NCBI GenBank assembly: GCA_019359495.1
Contig: JAHHHF010000106.1
Span: 1 to 62,258 of the forward strand
Source: Goleter apudmare HA4340-LM2
GTDB taxonomy: Bacteria > Cyanobacteriota > Cyanobacteriia > Cyanobacteriales > Nostocaceae
Reading direction: 5' to 3'
DNA: 62,258 nt
Positions 9,155-18,014 of the stretch are shown here, piece by piece. Each line of letters opens with the position of its first letter. Position 1 is the first letter of the stretch. A model generated the notes under the pieces. That model saw only the letters and a list, made by a program, of their open reading frames with translations. It was not told where the DNA came from and did no database searches. The position numbers were made by a program, and so were the translations under genes.

Positions 9155-9337
9155 CTATGAACGGCGACTTAGAGACTGTAAAAAGGAATCGACTTGTTGA
9201 ACTTTTGCCGTTTCTCCTTTTAGGCTAAAAAGTTGCTTTGCTTGTTCTAAAATCGGTTTTGCTTCGTCATGTCGGTTAAACGCATACAAAGCAAAACCAT
9301 ACTCATAGTAAACTTCAGGATCATTGGCATTGCTCAT
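9155..9337 (-). CDS. Short TPR-like protein, probably a fragment
   Basis: About 60 residues from the ATG at 9337 (a TTG at 9340 is also in frame). DPEVYYEYGFALYAFNRHDEAKPILEQA fits one tetratricopeptide repeat, followed by a helix. One TPR alone is unusual; this may be the tail of a longer protein. Its start overlaps the stop of the decayed gene upstream (TTGATGAGC), suggesting former translational coupling. No specific function can be assigned. Confidence 0.5.
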   Translation of the reverse strand: MSNANDPEVYYEYGFALYAFNRHDEAKPILEQAKQLFSLKGETAKVQQVDSFLQSLSRRS

Positions 9338-9341
9338 CAAT

Positions 9342-9815
9342 TTTGCCTTAGTTGTGCTGATTTAGTTTCCCGTATTTCCTGATTCATTAATACCAACATT
9401 GCCACATCCAGCAATTTAGAAAATACTTCTTGTAAGGAGTGACCTTGTTCAAGTCCTGGGATAGATTCTAAATTAAGAAACTAGCAAATGCGAGCGGCTA
9501 TTTGTGGGAGCATCCCAAATGTGTAAATTTATTTTTTTGTAGTGATGGCTCTCTAGCCCGCTTTCTGGACATTAGGGAGCAAGATGCTCCCACTACAAAT
9601 TTTATTTTTGCAAAATTGGGATGCTCCCCTATTTGTTGATGGTTCTGAAATTCCGTACTAGTAAGAAGTGAAAGGAATGCTTTCTCCAGAATGCAGGATG
9701 AGAGTGACGCTAGAAGTTGGCTTACCTTTACTGCTAAATGACTTTTCAACGGTTACTCCACGCAGATCACGGATAAGGTATGCTGTGAGCGTGAGTAAAT
9801 AAGCCTCGATGTTCC
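9342..9815 (-). pseudogene. Decayed hypothetical gene split by a mobile repeat
   Basis: On the minus strand two blocks of protein-like sequence flank the mobile repeat at 9506-9628. Upstream: PWNIEAYLLTLTAYLIRDLR, then VEKSFSSKGKPTSSVTLIL and HSGESIPFTSY, followed by an in-frame TAG. Downstream after the repeat: FLNLESIPGLEQGHSLQEVF, SKLLDVAMLVLMNQEIRETK and SAQLRQN, stop. At least one stop, one frameshift and the repeat insertion interrupt it, so it cannot make the full protein. I do not recognise the family. The intact protein would have ended just before the TPR-like ORF. Confidence 0.6.
9506..9628. mobile_element. MITE-like element, family A copy 1
   Basis: A 123-bp element bounded by GGGAGCATCCC and GGGATGCTCCC, inverted relative to the copies at 24153 and 51307. 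Inside, TTTGTAGTGGGAGCATCTTG is conserved (on the minus strand here). An 8-bp direct repeat CTATTTGT flanks it at 9498-9505 and 9629-9636; this is 8 of the 9 bp seen as target duplication at the other copies. It has no coding capacity, so a transposase would have to act in trans. Inserted in the decayed gene 9342-9815. Confidence 0.8.
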
Positions 9816-10238
9816 AAGGTTTTGTCTACCTTGCTGTTAATCAAAGTTTTAGAGTTAATTCTACTTTTGACCGGAATATATTTTTTTGGAAAAAATATCA
9901 TATTTGTTAGCGGTGTAAAATCAACTTTTAAAATAAATAATAATCCTAGGTTTTAGCAATTATTAGTAATGACACATATTGCAACCGTTACTAACATATA
10001 TTATAGTTAGCAAAATTTGATGACTTGATTTCTCCATCATCTCTACCCAGGCTGGGAATAGGTTACAGCACTAGCATGGAATTGTTATGTGAGTGCCAAT
10101 TTCAGGGTAAAGCAGCCAATCTAGTCCATCTCAACCAAACAAATCACCTCTTTTCTTATCTTCTAGGCTAGGGGTGTTTTGCTAAGGCTGGGGCTACTAT
10201 TACAATAGAAACTGATTGACCATAAGGATACAGGAAGA
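9816..10238. other. Gene-free upstream region of rpsU
   Basis: About 420 AT-rich bases without a convincing ORF. It should contain the rpsU promoter: TACAAT at 10201-10206 is a possible -10 element, 33 bases before the ATG, without a good -35. The purine-rich AAGGATACAGGAAG just before the ATG can act as ribosome binding site. Nothing else recognisable. Confidence 0.35.
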
Positions 10239-10418
10239 ATGACCCAAGTAGTTTTAGGAGAAAACGAAGGAATAGACTCAGCATTGCGTCGGTTTAAACG
10301 CCAGGTCTCTAAAGCTGGTATATTAGCCGACGTTAAGTATCATCGGCACTTTGAAACCCCGATAGAAAAACGTAAACGTAAGGCAGTAGCAGCTAGACGC
10401 AAACGACGTTTTAAATAA
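10239..10418 (+). CDS. rpsU: 30S ribosomal protein S21
   Basis: A 59-residue basic protein, [20 protein letters not shown] followed by [20 protein letters not shown] and a Lys/Arg-rich tail ending RRKRRFK. This is the standard bS21 signature, a small-subunit protein near the mRNA 3' region used in initiation. ATG with purine-rich AGGAAG upstream. Single gene, followed by hairpins at 10514-10532 and 10557-10589. Confidence 0.97.
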   Translation: MTQVVLGENEGIDSALRRFKRQVSKAGILADVKYHRHFETPIEKRKRKAVAARRKRRFK

Positions 10419-10513
10419 ACCTATTCTGGTAGTGGTGTTGCCTAAAAGCGTAGTCTTAAACAAGCACCAAGAAACTGCCATCATTCTTAAAAAAAAATTA
10501 AGCAAAATACACT

Positions 10514-10589
10514 ACACCCTGAACCAGGGTGTGAGTTAACTCCTGAAGCTAACGGAATAACGCACCGTTAATTAAGTTCGGTGCGTTAT
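10514..10589 (+). terminator. Two hairpins after rpsU, candidate terminator
   Basis: ACACCCT-gaacc-AGGGTGT at 10514-10532 and ATAACGCACCG with an 11-nt loop to CGGTGCGTTAT at 10557-10589 are perfect inverted repeats. Neither is followed by a clean U-run, so intrinsic termination is uncertain; they may instead protect the transcript end. Confidence 0.45.
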
Positions 10590-10591
10590 CA

Positions 10592-10703
10592 CTAGTAGCC
10601 TGTCAATTTTGTTTTGAGGGATTTTTGGTAGTGTGAGCGTCTCGCTCACGCGGGCAAGATGCCCGCACTACAGTCCATCATTTTTATCTTGACAGACTAC
10701 TAG
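10592..10703. mobile_element. MITE-like element, family B copy 1
   Basis: A 112-bp element with near-perfect 15-bp terminal inverted repeats CTAGTAGCCTGTCAA and TTGACAGACTACTAG. Internally there are two hairpins, GTGAGCG-tct-CGCTCAC and GCGGGCA-aga-TGCCCGC. A second copy with a 19-bp internal deletion lies at 12427-12519 in the opposite orientation. No ORF inside. TA or CTAG at the edges would fit Tc1/mariner-IS630 type mobilisation; this is inference. Confidence 0.78.
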
Positions 10704-10758
10704 GTAGTGTGAGCGTCTCGCTCACGCGGGCAAGATGCCCGCACTACAGTCCATCATT
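10703..10758. repeat. Perfect 56-bp duplication of the family B core
   Basis: Bases 10703-10758 repeat 10627-10682 exactly by eye (GGTAGTGTGAGCGTCTCGCT... to CCATCATT). It directly abuts the complete element and reaches into pth: the pth stop codon (minus strand TAG at 10744-10746) and its last four codons lie in this copy. Confidence 0.8.
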
Positions 10759-11388
10759 AATATCAATAGTGCGGCTATTGCAAAGATTCATCGCTTTTTC
10801 TACTCCCTGTTTGAGGCTGAACTCTACACACTCAACCACAAACTGAAGTACAAGAGACATCAGCTGAGTTTCAGCCGCAGAAAAACGCCCTAAAACATGG
10901 GAAACAGTACCGGAGTCATCAAAATTAGCTGCACCTTTGGGTTTGCCAATACCGATTCGCAACCGGGGAAAATCTTGGGTGCTTAAATGTGCAATCGCAC
11001 TTTTCATCCCATTGTGTCCTCCAGCCGAACCAGACAACCGGAGGCGAGTTTTTCCCAAAGGCAAATCCATGTCATCATAAATGATTAGCACCGACTCTGG
11101 CGGCAATTTATACCAGCTTGTCACTGCTTGGATTGCTTGTCCTGAGCGATTCATATAAGTCAATGGCTTTAACAAGCGGATTTTACCGCCAATTGGTGCG
11201 ACGCCTTCGCCGAACTCCCCCTGAAACTTACGATTTTCGGCGAGGGGAATTTGCCAAGCACGGGAAAGCGCATCCACAGCAGCAAAGCCGATATTGTGGC
11301 GCGTTTGGTCATACTTAGGTTCGGGATTCCCCAACCCGACAATTAGCTGGGGAATCACCAAAGCTGGTTTTGTAACCGCTTCTGTCAT
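10744..11388 (-). CDS. pth: Peptidyl-tRNA hydrolase
   Basis: Releases tRNA from prematurely dissociated peptidyl-tRNA so that it can be recycled. Family residues are visible from the ATG at 11388: Asn21 in GLGNPEPKY, catalytic His31 in RHNIGF, Asn in KPLTYMNRSG, Asp in IIYDDMDLPLGK and Asn in GSAGGHNGMKS. At 214 residues it is slightly longer than usual; the last four residues (NDGL) and the stop codon come from an adjoining mobile-repeat core. An in-frame TTG at 11403 is less likely than this ATG. About 175 bp separate it from tatA, on the same strand. Confidence 0.96.
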   Translation of the reverse strand: MTEAVTKPALVIPQLIVGLGNPEPKYDQTRHNIGFAAVDALSRAWQIPLAENRKFQGEFGEGVAPIGGKIRLLKPLTYMNRSGQAIQAVTSWYKLPPESVLIIYDDMDLPLGKTRLRLSGSAGGHNGMKSAIAHLSTQDFPRLRIGIGKPKGAANFDDSGTVSHVLGRFSAAETQLMSLVLQFVVECVEFSLKQGVEKAMNLCNSRTIDINDGL

Positions 11389-11563
11389 TTTGCCTTTAGT
11401 CAATCAATATGCAGCCATCATAGGACTTATACCAATTCAAAATTCAGAATGAAGAAAGACAGATGAGACCTCGGTGTGCAGATGTGCATCTGTTACTTGA
11501 TTTGGGAGAATTTGGTGTTAAGTCAGAATTGAGGCTCGTAGTAGCCGCTTCAGTGCTTTATTC

Positions 11564-11836
11564 CTAACCAGTTGGGGAAGATTTAGCAGTATCATGCTCC
11601 GATGGAGATGCCTCAAGTTGCTTAGGTTCTAGTTCAGCAGTAGTCTTCACAGATTGTTCTAGTTGTTCAGCTTCCCGCTTAAACTCACTTTGAAATTCAT
11701 TAGAAGCTTCTTGAAAGCTACGTAGTGTTTTACCCAAAGTCCGGCCAATCTCTGGTAGCTTCTTGGGGCCAAAGATTAACAGCGCTACTACGAAAATTAG
11801 ACCCATTTCCGGCAGACCAATACCAAATATATTCAT
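11564..11836 (-). CDS. tatA: Twin-arginine translocase subunit TatA/E
   Basis: Ninety residues from the ATG at 11836: a short N-terminal membrane helix MNIFGIGLPEMGLIFVVALL, the hinge FGPKKLPEIGRTLGKTLRSF, an amphipathic helix, then an acidic tail. This is the TatA/Hcf106-like organisation; the Glu after Pro in the helix (LPEMG) is normal for cyanobacterial TatA and plant Tha4. TatA multimers form the pore for folded Tat substrates in plasma and thylakoid membranes. The longer frame starting upstream adds 11 residues without family support. Confidence 0.93.
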   Translation of the reverse strand: MNIFGIGLPEMGLIFVVALLIFGPKKLPEIGRTLGKTLRSFQEASNEFQSEFKREAEQLEQSVKTTAELEPKQLEASPSEHDTAKSSPTG

Positions 11837-11945
11837 GCGGTTTCTCCTCGTAAATGTAAGCGTTGACACAAAAGAAAGAAGATTGGCACTCTCTACATCT
11901 ATATATTTACTTGATTTAGACCCAAGTTTTCAGTATAAAACCCAC

Positions 11946-11968
11946 AAAAAAACCCGGACAAGCCGGGC
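11946..11968 (-). terminator. Intrinsic terminator downstream of psbH
   Basis: Read on the minus strand: GCCCGG-cttgt-CCGGG followed by seven T. A stable GC stem plus U-tract just after the psbH stop fits Rho-independent termination of psbH before tatA. Confidence 0.85.
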
Positions 11969-12009
11969 ATAGGTTTACTTAATACACAAGCGTAATAGCT
12001 TTGTATAAA

Positions 12010-12213
12010 TTAGTTACCTAAACTCCGCCAATCAACAAGTACATCCTGAACCAGGATAGTCTTGTTATAGAGTTGTAGAATAATCAGCAAAAACACGAAA
12101 AATAACAGGATAAAAACTGCCATTACAGGTGTAGTACCCCAACCCGGAGCTACCTTACCATACTCAGAATTCAAGGGTCTCAAGATATCCCCCAACCTAG
12201 TCCTTTGTGCCAT
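12010..12213 (-). CDS. psbH: Photosystem II reaction centre protein H
   Basis: Sixty-seven residues, [20 protein letters not shown], then [20 protein letters not shown] with a single membrane helix (about residues 29-49), ending [10 protein letters not shown]. This is PsbH, a one-helix subunit of photosystem II in the thylakoid needed for stable assembly near CP47 and the QB side. Convergent partner psbN lies on the other strand just upstream, the conserved cyanobacterial/plastid arrangement. A strong terminator follows. Confidence 0.98.
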   Translation of the reverse strand: MAQRTRLGDILRPLNSEYGKVAPGWGTTPVMAVFILLFFVFLLIILQLYNKTILVQDVLVDWRSLGN

Positions 12214-12298
12214 AGTTCACCTAAGATTAGTTGCCAAAGCTTTTTTTAATCTTCTGTAATATTCTATAAGAATAGCACTCATAATCTATCGCTTACTT

Positions 12299-12430
12299 AT
12301 GGAACCCGCAATAGTTCTTAGCATTTCTGTCTGTGCCGTAGTCATCGCCATCACTGGGTGGGGTATCTATATATCTTTTGGCCCTCCTAGTAAAGAGTTG
12401 GCAGATCCGTTTGATGATCATGAAGACTAG
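12299..12430 (+). CDS. psbN: PsbN, photosystem II assembly factor
   Basis: Forty-three residues: MEPAIVLSISVCAVVIAITG with one membrane helix, then WGIYISFGPPSKELADPFDD and HED, stop. PsbN is a thylakoid membrane protein required for PSII assembly and repair rather than a stable subunit. Encoded divergently from psbH with 85 bp between starts. The stop codon TAG overlaps the first bases of a family B mobile repeat (CTAG at 12427-12430). Confidence 0.96.
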   Translation: MEPAIVLSISVCAVVIAITGWGIYISFGPPSKELADPFDDHED

Positions 12431-12519
12431 TAGTCTGTCAAGATAAAAATGATGGACTGTAGTGCGGGCATCTTGCCCGCGTGAGCGAGACGCTCAAAAC
12501 AAAATTGACAGACTACTAG
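12427..12519. mobile_element. MITE-like element, family B copy 2
   Basis: Ninety-three bp with perfect 15-bp terminal inverted repeats CTAGTAGTCTGTCAA and TTGACAGACTACTAG. Reverse-complemented it matches copy 1 (10592-10703) except for a 19-bp deletion that removes the start of one internal hairpin. It abuts the psbN stop codon. Confidence 0.78.
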
Positions 12520-12793
12520 TAGCGCAAAGCGGAATTCAAAATTCAAAATTCGTCTTGAAAAGTTGAGCCACTCTGTTGCGGAGAGAAGTTGCCGGGGAGA
12601 TGTTCTTTCCGGCAAACTTCGGGGGGTTCCCCCGTTGTAGGAAGTGGCGTTCCTAGGTTGGGAAACCAGCCTACAAAACTTTCCGCAAAATTCAAAATGA
12701 ATACAGCGTAAGCGTTCCGTTCATTTGGAATGGTTTGTTTATTTCCGCCAACCTGCACTAGGGAACAGGGAATGGGGAGTATTGACCCCATTG

Positions 12794-12986
12794 GTGTCAA
12801 CTTAAGGTGAAATCCATATCCAGCAAGGAAATTAATTTCCTTGCTAATAGCTTATGTCATCTGAAAATGGCTATAATATCCCCCAAAATCCTGAGTCTAC
12901 TTCAGTAGACTTTCGCTATTAGGCAGAGAATTCATTCTCTGTCGGGTGAGGAGGGCAAGTGTGAAGCTATTTTTTTAAGTTGACAC
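12794..12986. mobile_element. Palindromic repeat element, family F
   Basis: About 193 bp bounded by the perfect 12-bp inverted repeat GTGTCAACTTAA and TTAAGTTGACAC. Inside are three further hairpins: AGCAAGGAAATT-AATTTCCTTGCT, AGTCTACT-tc-AGTAGACT and CAGAGAAT-tc-ATTCTCTG. No ORF. It looks like a non-autonomous mobile repeat; only one copy is in the window. The rest of the gene-free stretch 12520-12793 holds low-complexity sequence and no gene. Confidence 0.55.
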
Positions 12987-13006
12987 TAATGTATTGACCC
13001 TTGACC

Positions 13007-16000
13007 CTACTCCCTCGCTATGATTTTAAGTGTTGTGATTTTCCAAGGCTGAATCGTCAAGATTTGTTGCCCAGATGAGAATTTGCTCCCGACTGTGGAA
13101 CGCTCTAACAAATCTACGGTATCTCCTAGACTTAACCCTAAATCACTCTGTAAAGTTAACTCGGCTGTGTCACCGTGACATTCATAACACCGCAGAATTA
13201 ATTGTTTTGGGTTGTCCTCGGCTGGCTTGAGTGCCATTAAGATGAGATTTTCAGCAGCTAAATTCAAAAAACTCACTGCCTCAGGTGTACTATTTTGTGA
13301 GTTGTGAGTACTGGGTTGATTCAATACCACTTGTAGAGGGATGTTTAATTCATAGCCGCGTCTGACTGTGTGGGCTGATTCCCAGCTACCAGCATGGGGG
13401 TACAAAGCATAGCTAAACTCATGAATACTCCGGTCAGCTTCAGGATCAGGCCAGTTGGGACTGCGTAACAGTGTTAGGCGTAGTTGATTGAGCTGACTAT
13501 CATAACCATATTTACAATCATTTAGCAGACTAGCACCGTAAGTATCCCCAGTCAAATCAGCCCAACGTAATGCAGAGACTTCCCATTTTGCTTGTTCTGC
13601 GGGAGTCTGGGGTTTAGTGGGGCGACGAATTGCACCACAGGGAATTTCATAGGTAGCAAAATCTGCTGCGATGTTGAGAGGAAAAGCAGCTTTGACTAAC
13701 ACCTGATTTTCTTGCCAATTAACAGTGGTTTTAATTTTGAGGACAGCAGATCCTTGTTCAAGTATGTAGTCTTGGGAAAATGCAGATTGACCAATGGTTC
13801 GTACCACATGTACACAACTTCGTAAGACTCCCCGTTCTAAGTATTCAATAGCTGATAGTGTCGCTGATGGTAAAGGATGCTGGGCATAATTGGGGTCAAT
13901 GTTCCACGCATCCCAGTACTGTCCGCTATCGTGGAAGGCTTGTAGTTGATTACCAGCACCACTGAGAACTTCCCGTTGATGAGTTTTATCAAAGACGCTG
14001 GATAAATCGCCTGTGACTGGGTCAACTTTAACTTTGAGAAACTCGTTTTCTAAAACAAACTCTTCTACAACAGGTTCATGGGACTGTAAAGAAGGCTGAC
14101 AAGGACATAACCAAAAGATCCGATAACCACAAGCCGGGATATCTTTTGCCAAAAAATAAATTGAGGTGATGCTGTCTTGAGACAACATCTGATTTCCCTG
14201 GAAGTCGCAAATTTGCCAGTCCACATTGGGTTCGAGCTCTGCTAAGAGAATTTCCACTACTTGCGATCGCATCCAATTGAGAGAATTAAAAATGAAGATG
14301 GCCTTGGCTTCAGGGTGCGGGGGTGGAGGTAAAATAACTTGGGAAGCGATCGCTAACAGTGATTCTCGTAATATTTCCGTTCCTACCTGCTCTACTTGTT
14401 GCCAATCAGACAATGCATCTCGATAAACTTGGGTAATTGAAGAACCAGGTAAAATATCATGAAACTGTTGAAATAATATCTGCTTCCAAGCTGTTTCGAT
14501 TTTGGCTTGGGGATATGTCACCCCACAACTGATAGTTGCCAAGGTAGCAAATAATTCGGCCTCGTACAATAAATTTTCACAACGACGATTCCAACGTTTT
14601 TGGTCTGCGTGGGTGGTGTAGCAACCACGATGGAATTCTAAGTAGAGTTCATCATCCCAGATGGGGAGTTGAGACGAGGAATTGTCTTTAATTTGCTGTA
14701 AATACTTTTCGGCGGTGGTGAATTCTAATTCCGGGAAGACAGGCGAAGTTTGCCAGCGTTGGGCAACTTCCAACATATCACGGGTAGGGCCGCCGCCGTG
14801 GTCGCCCACACCGGGAAGCCAGAGAGCATCTGGTAAACCAGTTTTGTTGTACCATTCACAAGCGTAAGCAGCCATTTTCACCGGGTCGATAGCTTCACCG
14901 ATGAGTGCAGACATATAACTAAATACTTCACTACCATCAGGCGATCGCCACCAAAAAGCATCATACTCAAACTTAGTAGTATCATTCCAACGTAACTTTT
15001 GGGTGACAAAAAACTCAATTCCCGCATTCACAAAAAACTGCGGTAAAGTCGCACAGAAACCAAAAGAATCAGGAACCCAGACCACCGTCGCCAACTTACC
15101 AAACTTTGCTTGGACATAGCGCTGACCATACAATAGCTGACGCACAATAGATTCACCCGCAATCAAATTTAGTTCCGGTTCCACCCAAAAACCGCCAACC
15201 ACTTCCCAACGTCCAGCAACCACCGCCTTTTGAATTTGCTCAAACAAATCCGGGCGATTTTCCTCAATCCAAGCATAAAGCGCAGGCGTCGAATGACAGA
15301 AAATCAACTCTGGGAAATCTTGTTGTAACTTAAGTACCGACTCAAAAGTACTTTGTGCAGCCTGCCAAGTTTCACTCACAGGCCATAGCCATGCTAAATC
15401 TAAATGAGCGTGACCCAAAAGATAAATTTTCGCTTTTCTAACATTAAACAACCCCAGGTATTGACGCAAAGCCAAAAGTATATTTTCCCACTCCCCCCTC
15501 TCTGCTTCCTCTGCGACGGACACTTTGCTCAAGTCGAGAAACCCGTCCACGCAAGTGTCCTCGCCTCGGCGGTTGATAATCTCCCTCACCCCTGACGCCA
15601 AACCAGCCAAATCCATCCCCAAAAGTTGCAACACAGCCAACTCATCAGCCACAAAACCGGGATCAGGACGATTATAATCAGTAGATTCATAAACAAGGAG
15701 CGATCGCACCAAAGCACCATCATCATGTCCCGGACTCACCAGCCGCAAAGCCACCATAAAATCCTCCCCTGGCGTTACCTCCCGGCTTAACAGCACTCTA
15801 GGTGAGCAATCAAACAAATCCCCCACCAAAACCAACTCCCCATTCACATACACTTCAGCCCCATCAGCCCACCACAGTAGTGGTAGCCGTAAAGACAACC
15901 CTGCTAAGGGATACCCCTGCAAATCTTGGGGAACTACCAATTTTTGCACCAGCCATAGGGTGTTTTTCCCCTTTGTCCAAGCAATATGTCCTTTAGCGTT

Positions 16001-16171
16001 GAGCACTACAGGTGTCCATAGAGACAAATCATCTGCGATAACATCAGTAATATTCCAGTCAGCTTCTCGGTAAAGCCAGCCAGACTGAATATTAATTTGA
16101 CAACAAGCACGCAGTTTTTCAATTGCTTCTAAGATGAATTTATTCTGAGATAGAGATACAGGAAGGGTCAT
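13007..16171 (-). CDS. Alpha-mannosidase (glycoside hydrolase family 38)
   Basis: Large (1054 residues) retaining exo-alpha-mannosidase of the GH38 class. Zinc-site motif GHAHLDLAWLWP at 253-264 (His254/256, Asp258), FWVEPELNLIAGESIVRQ at 328-345, and the nucleophile Asp368 in WVPDSFGF. GDHGGGPTRDM and FHDILPGSSI are also family blocks, followed by the mid and C-terminal beta domains. No signal peptide, so it is cytosolic, probably degrading mannose-containing oligosaccharides. The ATG start fits the N-terminal Ig-like domain of long GH38 enzymes. Isolated gene, divergent from the 16278 gene. Confidence 0.95.
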   Translation of the reverse strand: MTLPVSLSQNKFILEAIEKLRACCQINIQSGWLYREADWNITDVIADDLSLWTPVVLNAKGHIAWTKGKNTLWLVQKLVVPQDLQGYPLAGLSLRLPLLWWADGAEVYVNGELVLVGDLFDCSPRVLLSREVTPGEDFMVALRLVSPGHDDGALVRSLLVYESTDYNRPDPGFVADELAVLQLLGMDLAGLASGVREIINRRGEDTCVDGFLDLSKVSVAEEAERGEWENILLALRQYLGLFNVRKAKIYLLGHAHLDLAWLWPVSETWQAAQSTFESVLKLQQDFPELIFCHSTPALYAWIEENRPDLFEQIQKAVVAGRWEVVGGFWVEPELNLIAGESIVRQLLYGQRYVQAKFGKLATVVWVPDSFGFCATLPQFFVNAGIEFFVTQKLRWNDTTKFEYDAFWWRSPDGSEVFSYMSALIGEAIDPVKMAAYACEWYNKTGLPDALWLPGVGDHGGGPTRDMLEVAQRWQTSPVFPELEFTTAEKYLQQIKDNSSSQLPIWDDELYLEFHRGCYTTHADQKRWNRRCENLLYEAELFATLATISCGVTYPQAKIETAWKQILFQQFHDILPGSSITQVYRDALSDWQQVEQVGTEILRESLLAIASQVILPPPPHPEAKAIFIFNSLNWMRSQVVEILLAELEPNVDWQICDFQGNQMLSQDSITSIYFLAKDIPACGYRIFWLCPCQPSLQSHEPVVEEFVLENEFLKVKVDPVTGDLSSVFDKTHQREVLSGAGNQLQAFHDSGQYWDAWNIDPNYAQHPLPSATLSAIEYLERGVLRSCVHVVRTIGQSAFSQDYILEQGSAVLKIKTTVNWQENQVLVKAAFPLNIAADFATYEIPCGAIRRPTKPQTPAEQAKWEVSALRWADLTGDTYGASLLNDCKYGYDSQLNQLRLTLLRSPNWPDPEADRSIHEFSYALYPHAGSWESAHTVRRGYELNIPLQVVLNQPSTHNSQNSTPEAVSFLNLAAENLILMALKPAEDNPKQLILRCYECHGDTAELTLQSDLGLSLGDTVDLLERSTVGSKFSSGQQILTIQPWKITTLKIIARE

Positions 16172-16277
16172 ATTTTCGGTAAGATTAGGGCACTAACGAT
16201 AATTAATAGTTTGTCGTTTTGATGATTGGGTGGGAGTCTCGCAGCTAAACAAATTTCTAACTAAACAAATCACTACA

Positions 16278-17942
16278 ATGTCTTCTGGTTCCTCTGGTCG
16301 CTATCAAAGCAAGCTATTTAACTTTGTCCACCAGCAATCGCGGCGGTTGACAACACAGTTGGAACATACTTTCCACCATGTGCAAGTTGCCACTAAATGG
16401 GGTGTTGAGTTACTACTTTACCCTGTGTACCTGCTGTTGCAGCCAAGCCAATCCACTACTAAAAAGCTGCACACCAAAGAGCCACAATCTAGGTTACAGT
16501 TAGAATCGCAAAATTTGCCGACTGCTGACGCCCCCATTCAGCAAGTACTAGAGACTGTCAAAAATCTACCATCTGAAGTATCTACTGACCCACCCTTAAA
16601 GACATCGCCAAGTTTCAGTCCCTTCCAGTTCTTAGGGTCTTTATGGCAGAGATTTTCCCATCATCACCCCAGCATTAACCCTACTTCGTCTCCAACCTTA
16701 ACTATTCCAGAGGCGCAAGCAAAAAATCTTCACACCTCACAAACAGAAAACTCTCTCAAATTTAATCATTTAGTGGTGCAGGGAATTGCTACAAGTTTGG
16801 CGAACCGTCATTTAGTACTCGTCACCCCAGATAATGTCATTTTGGACATTTTGACATCCCAGCAGCAAGCACAATTAGAAGATAGAATAATTACTGAAAT
16901 TGCTAAGTATTGGCAGGCTTTGAGAGTATTTAAAGTTAAACAACAAGCTGCACTCTTACCAGAAATTAACCACTTATTAGCAAAGCTGACTGGTAGTAAT
17001 CCACGGCATGTAGCGGCTCTATCTATGGGAAAAGAAACAGCAGAGCTAGATTCTAAATATTTACTAAAATCTGACAAATTATTAGTATTACTAGATGCAG
17101 TTGTGGCGAAGTTGGAAGCCAGTGCTTTAGTCCCAGTACAACAACGCAGTCAAGAAATCATCGAAGTTGTCCAAACTCAATTTAGCATCTTTCTTTATGG
17201 TAAAGAAGAGTTAGCGGCTAGAGGACAAATTTCAGTCACAAATGATGAATTAGAAAGCCATACACTAAATATTCAGGAATTAATTACAGCAGCGCTCAAT
17301 TATTTTTTTGGTGTTAGCGCTGACAAAAACCTAGAGTCAAGCAATTCTGATCAAAAAGTGACAGGAAAAAGGTTATCTCATCGTAACTCTCAAGCTTTAC
17401 CTAAAAGTAGGCGTTCACAAGATAAAGACTTAGCAGCAGAACCGTGGTTGTCTTGGAGTGATTTATTTGGTAATTCTCATAAATCTGATGAAGAACCAGT
17501 TGCATCTGTAGAAAAGAAACAGCCAGCTTTAGTTTCCAGTTCCTCAGCATCAGATGCTCTACCAAAAAATTTGACGGGAAGTTATCAAAACATTTTACAA
17601 TTACCACAGTCAGAATCTGAGTCAGTACAAAAGAAAAAACCAACCCGCAACCATACACCCAAACAAAAAATCTCCAGAAAAGCCTCAAATGCTAAGGGAA
17701 GTACACCCCGGATTTCCCAATCTGGAAGTAAGAGTAAGAAAGGGGAAATCTCTCAACAGCGACGCCAAAGCACCCAAATGGAACCACAGCCAGACTGGAT
17801 AGAAGTCGAAGCCATACACATGGGGTATGAGAAGCATATCTTAGAGCAAATTCTAGAATTGCTGGATGCTGCTATGCTTTGGGTAGAAAAAATTCTGTTG
17901 AAGATTTTTCAGTGGTTACAACAACTATGGCGGGGTAAGTAA
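16278..17942 (+). CDS. Hypothetical protein with basic low-complexity linker
   Basis: Not assigned to a named family. From the ATG at 16278 (a GTG at 16230 is also in frame) it has a basic N-terminus, an amphipathic or membrane-touching segment WGVELLLYPVYLLLQPSQ, a conserved-looking core NRHLVLVTPDNVILDILTSQ followed by helices up to about residue 360, a long Ser/Lys/Gln-rich disordered region, and a C-terminal amphipathic helix DAAMLWVEKILLKIFQWLQQ. This looks like a peripheral membrane protein conserved in Nostocales. Divergent from the mannosidase. Confidence 0.75.
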   Translation: MSSGSSGRYQSKLFNFVHQQSRRLTTQLEHTFHHVQVATKWGVELLLYPVYLLLQPSQSTTKKLHTKEPQSRLQLESQNLPTADAPIQQVLETVKNLPSEVSTDPPLKTSPSFSPFQFLGSLWQRFSHHHPSINPTSSPTLTIPEAQAKNLHTSQTENSLKFNHLVVQGIATSLANRHLVLVTPDNVILDILTSQQQAQLEDRIITEIAKYWQALRVFKVKQQAALLPEINHLLAKLTGSNPRHVAALSMGKETAELDSKYLLKSDKLLVLLDAVVAKLEASALVPVQQRSQEIIEVVQTQFSIFLYGKEELAARGQISVTNDELESHTLNIQELITAALNYFFGVSADKNLESSNSDQKVTGKRLSHRNSQALPKSRRSQDKDLAAEPWLSWSDLFGNSHKSDEEPVASVEKKQPALVSSSSASDALPKNLTGSYQNILQLPQSESESVQKKKPTRNHTPKQKISRKASNAKGSTPRISQSGSKSKKGEISQQRRQSTQMEPQPDWIEVEAIHMGYEKHILEQILELLDAAMLWVEKILLKIFQWLQQLWRGK

Positions 17943-18014
17943 TTTGGTATATCTTAAGCGTTAAATTAGAATAGAATTCTTATTAATTGTTCAGCACTAT
18001 TGGTGGTTTCCTGA

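Noticed and set aside
11837-11869. Upstream extension of tatA
   Set aside because: The 11 extra residues precede the family's standard MNIFGIGLPEMG start.
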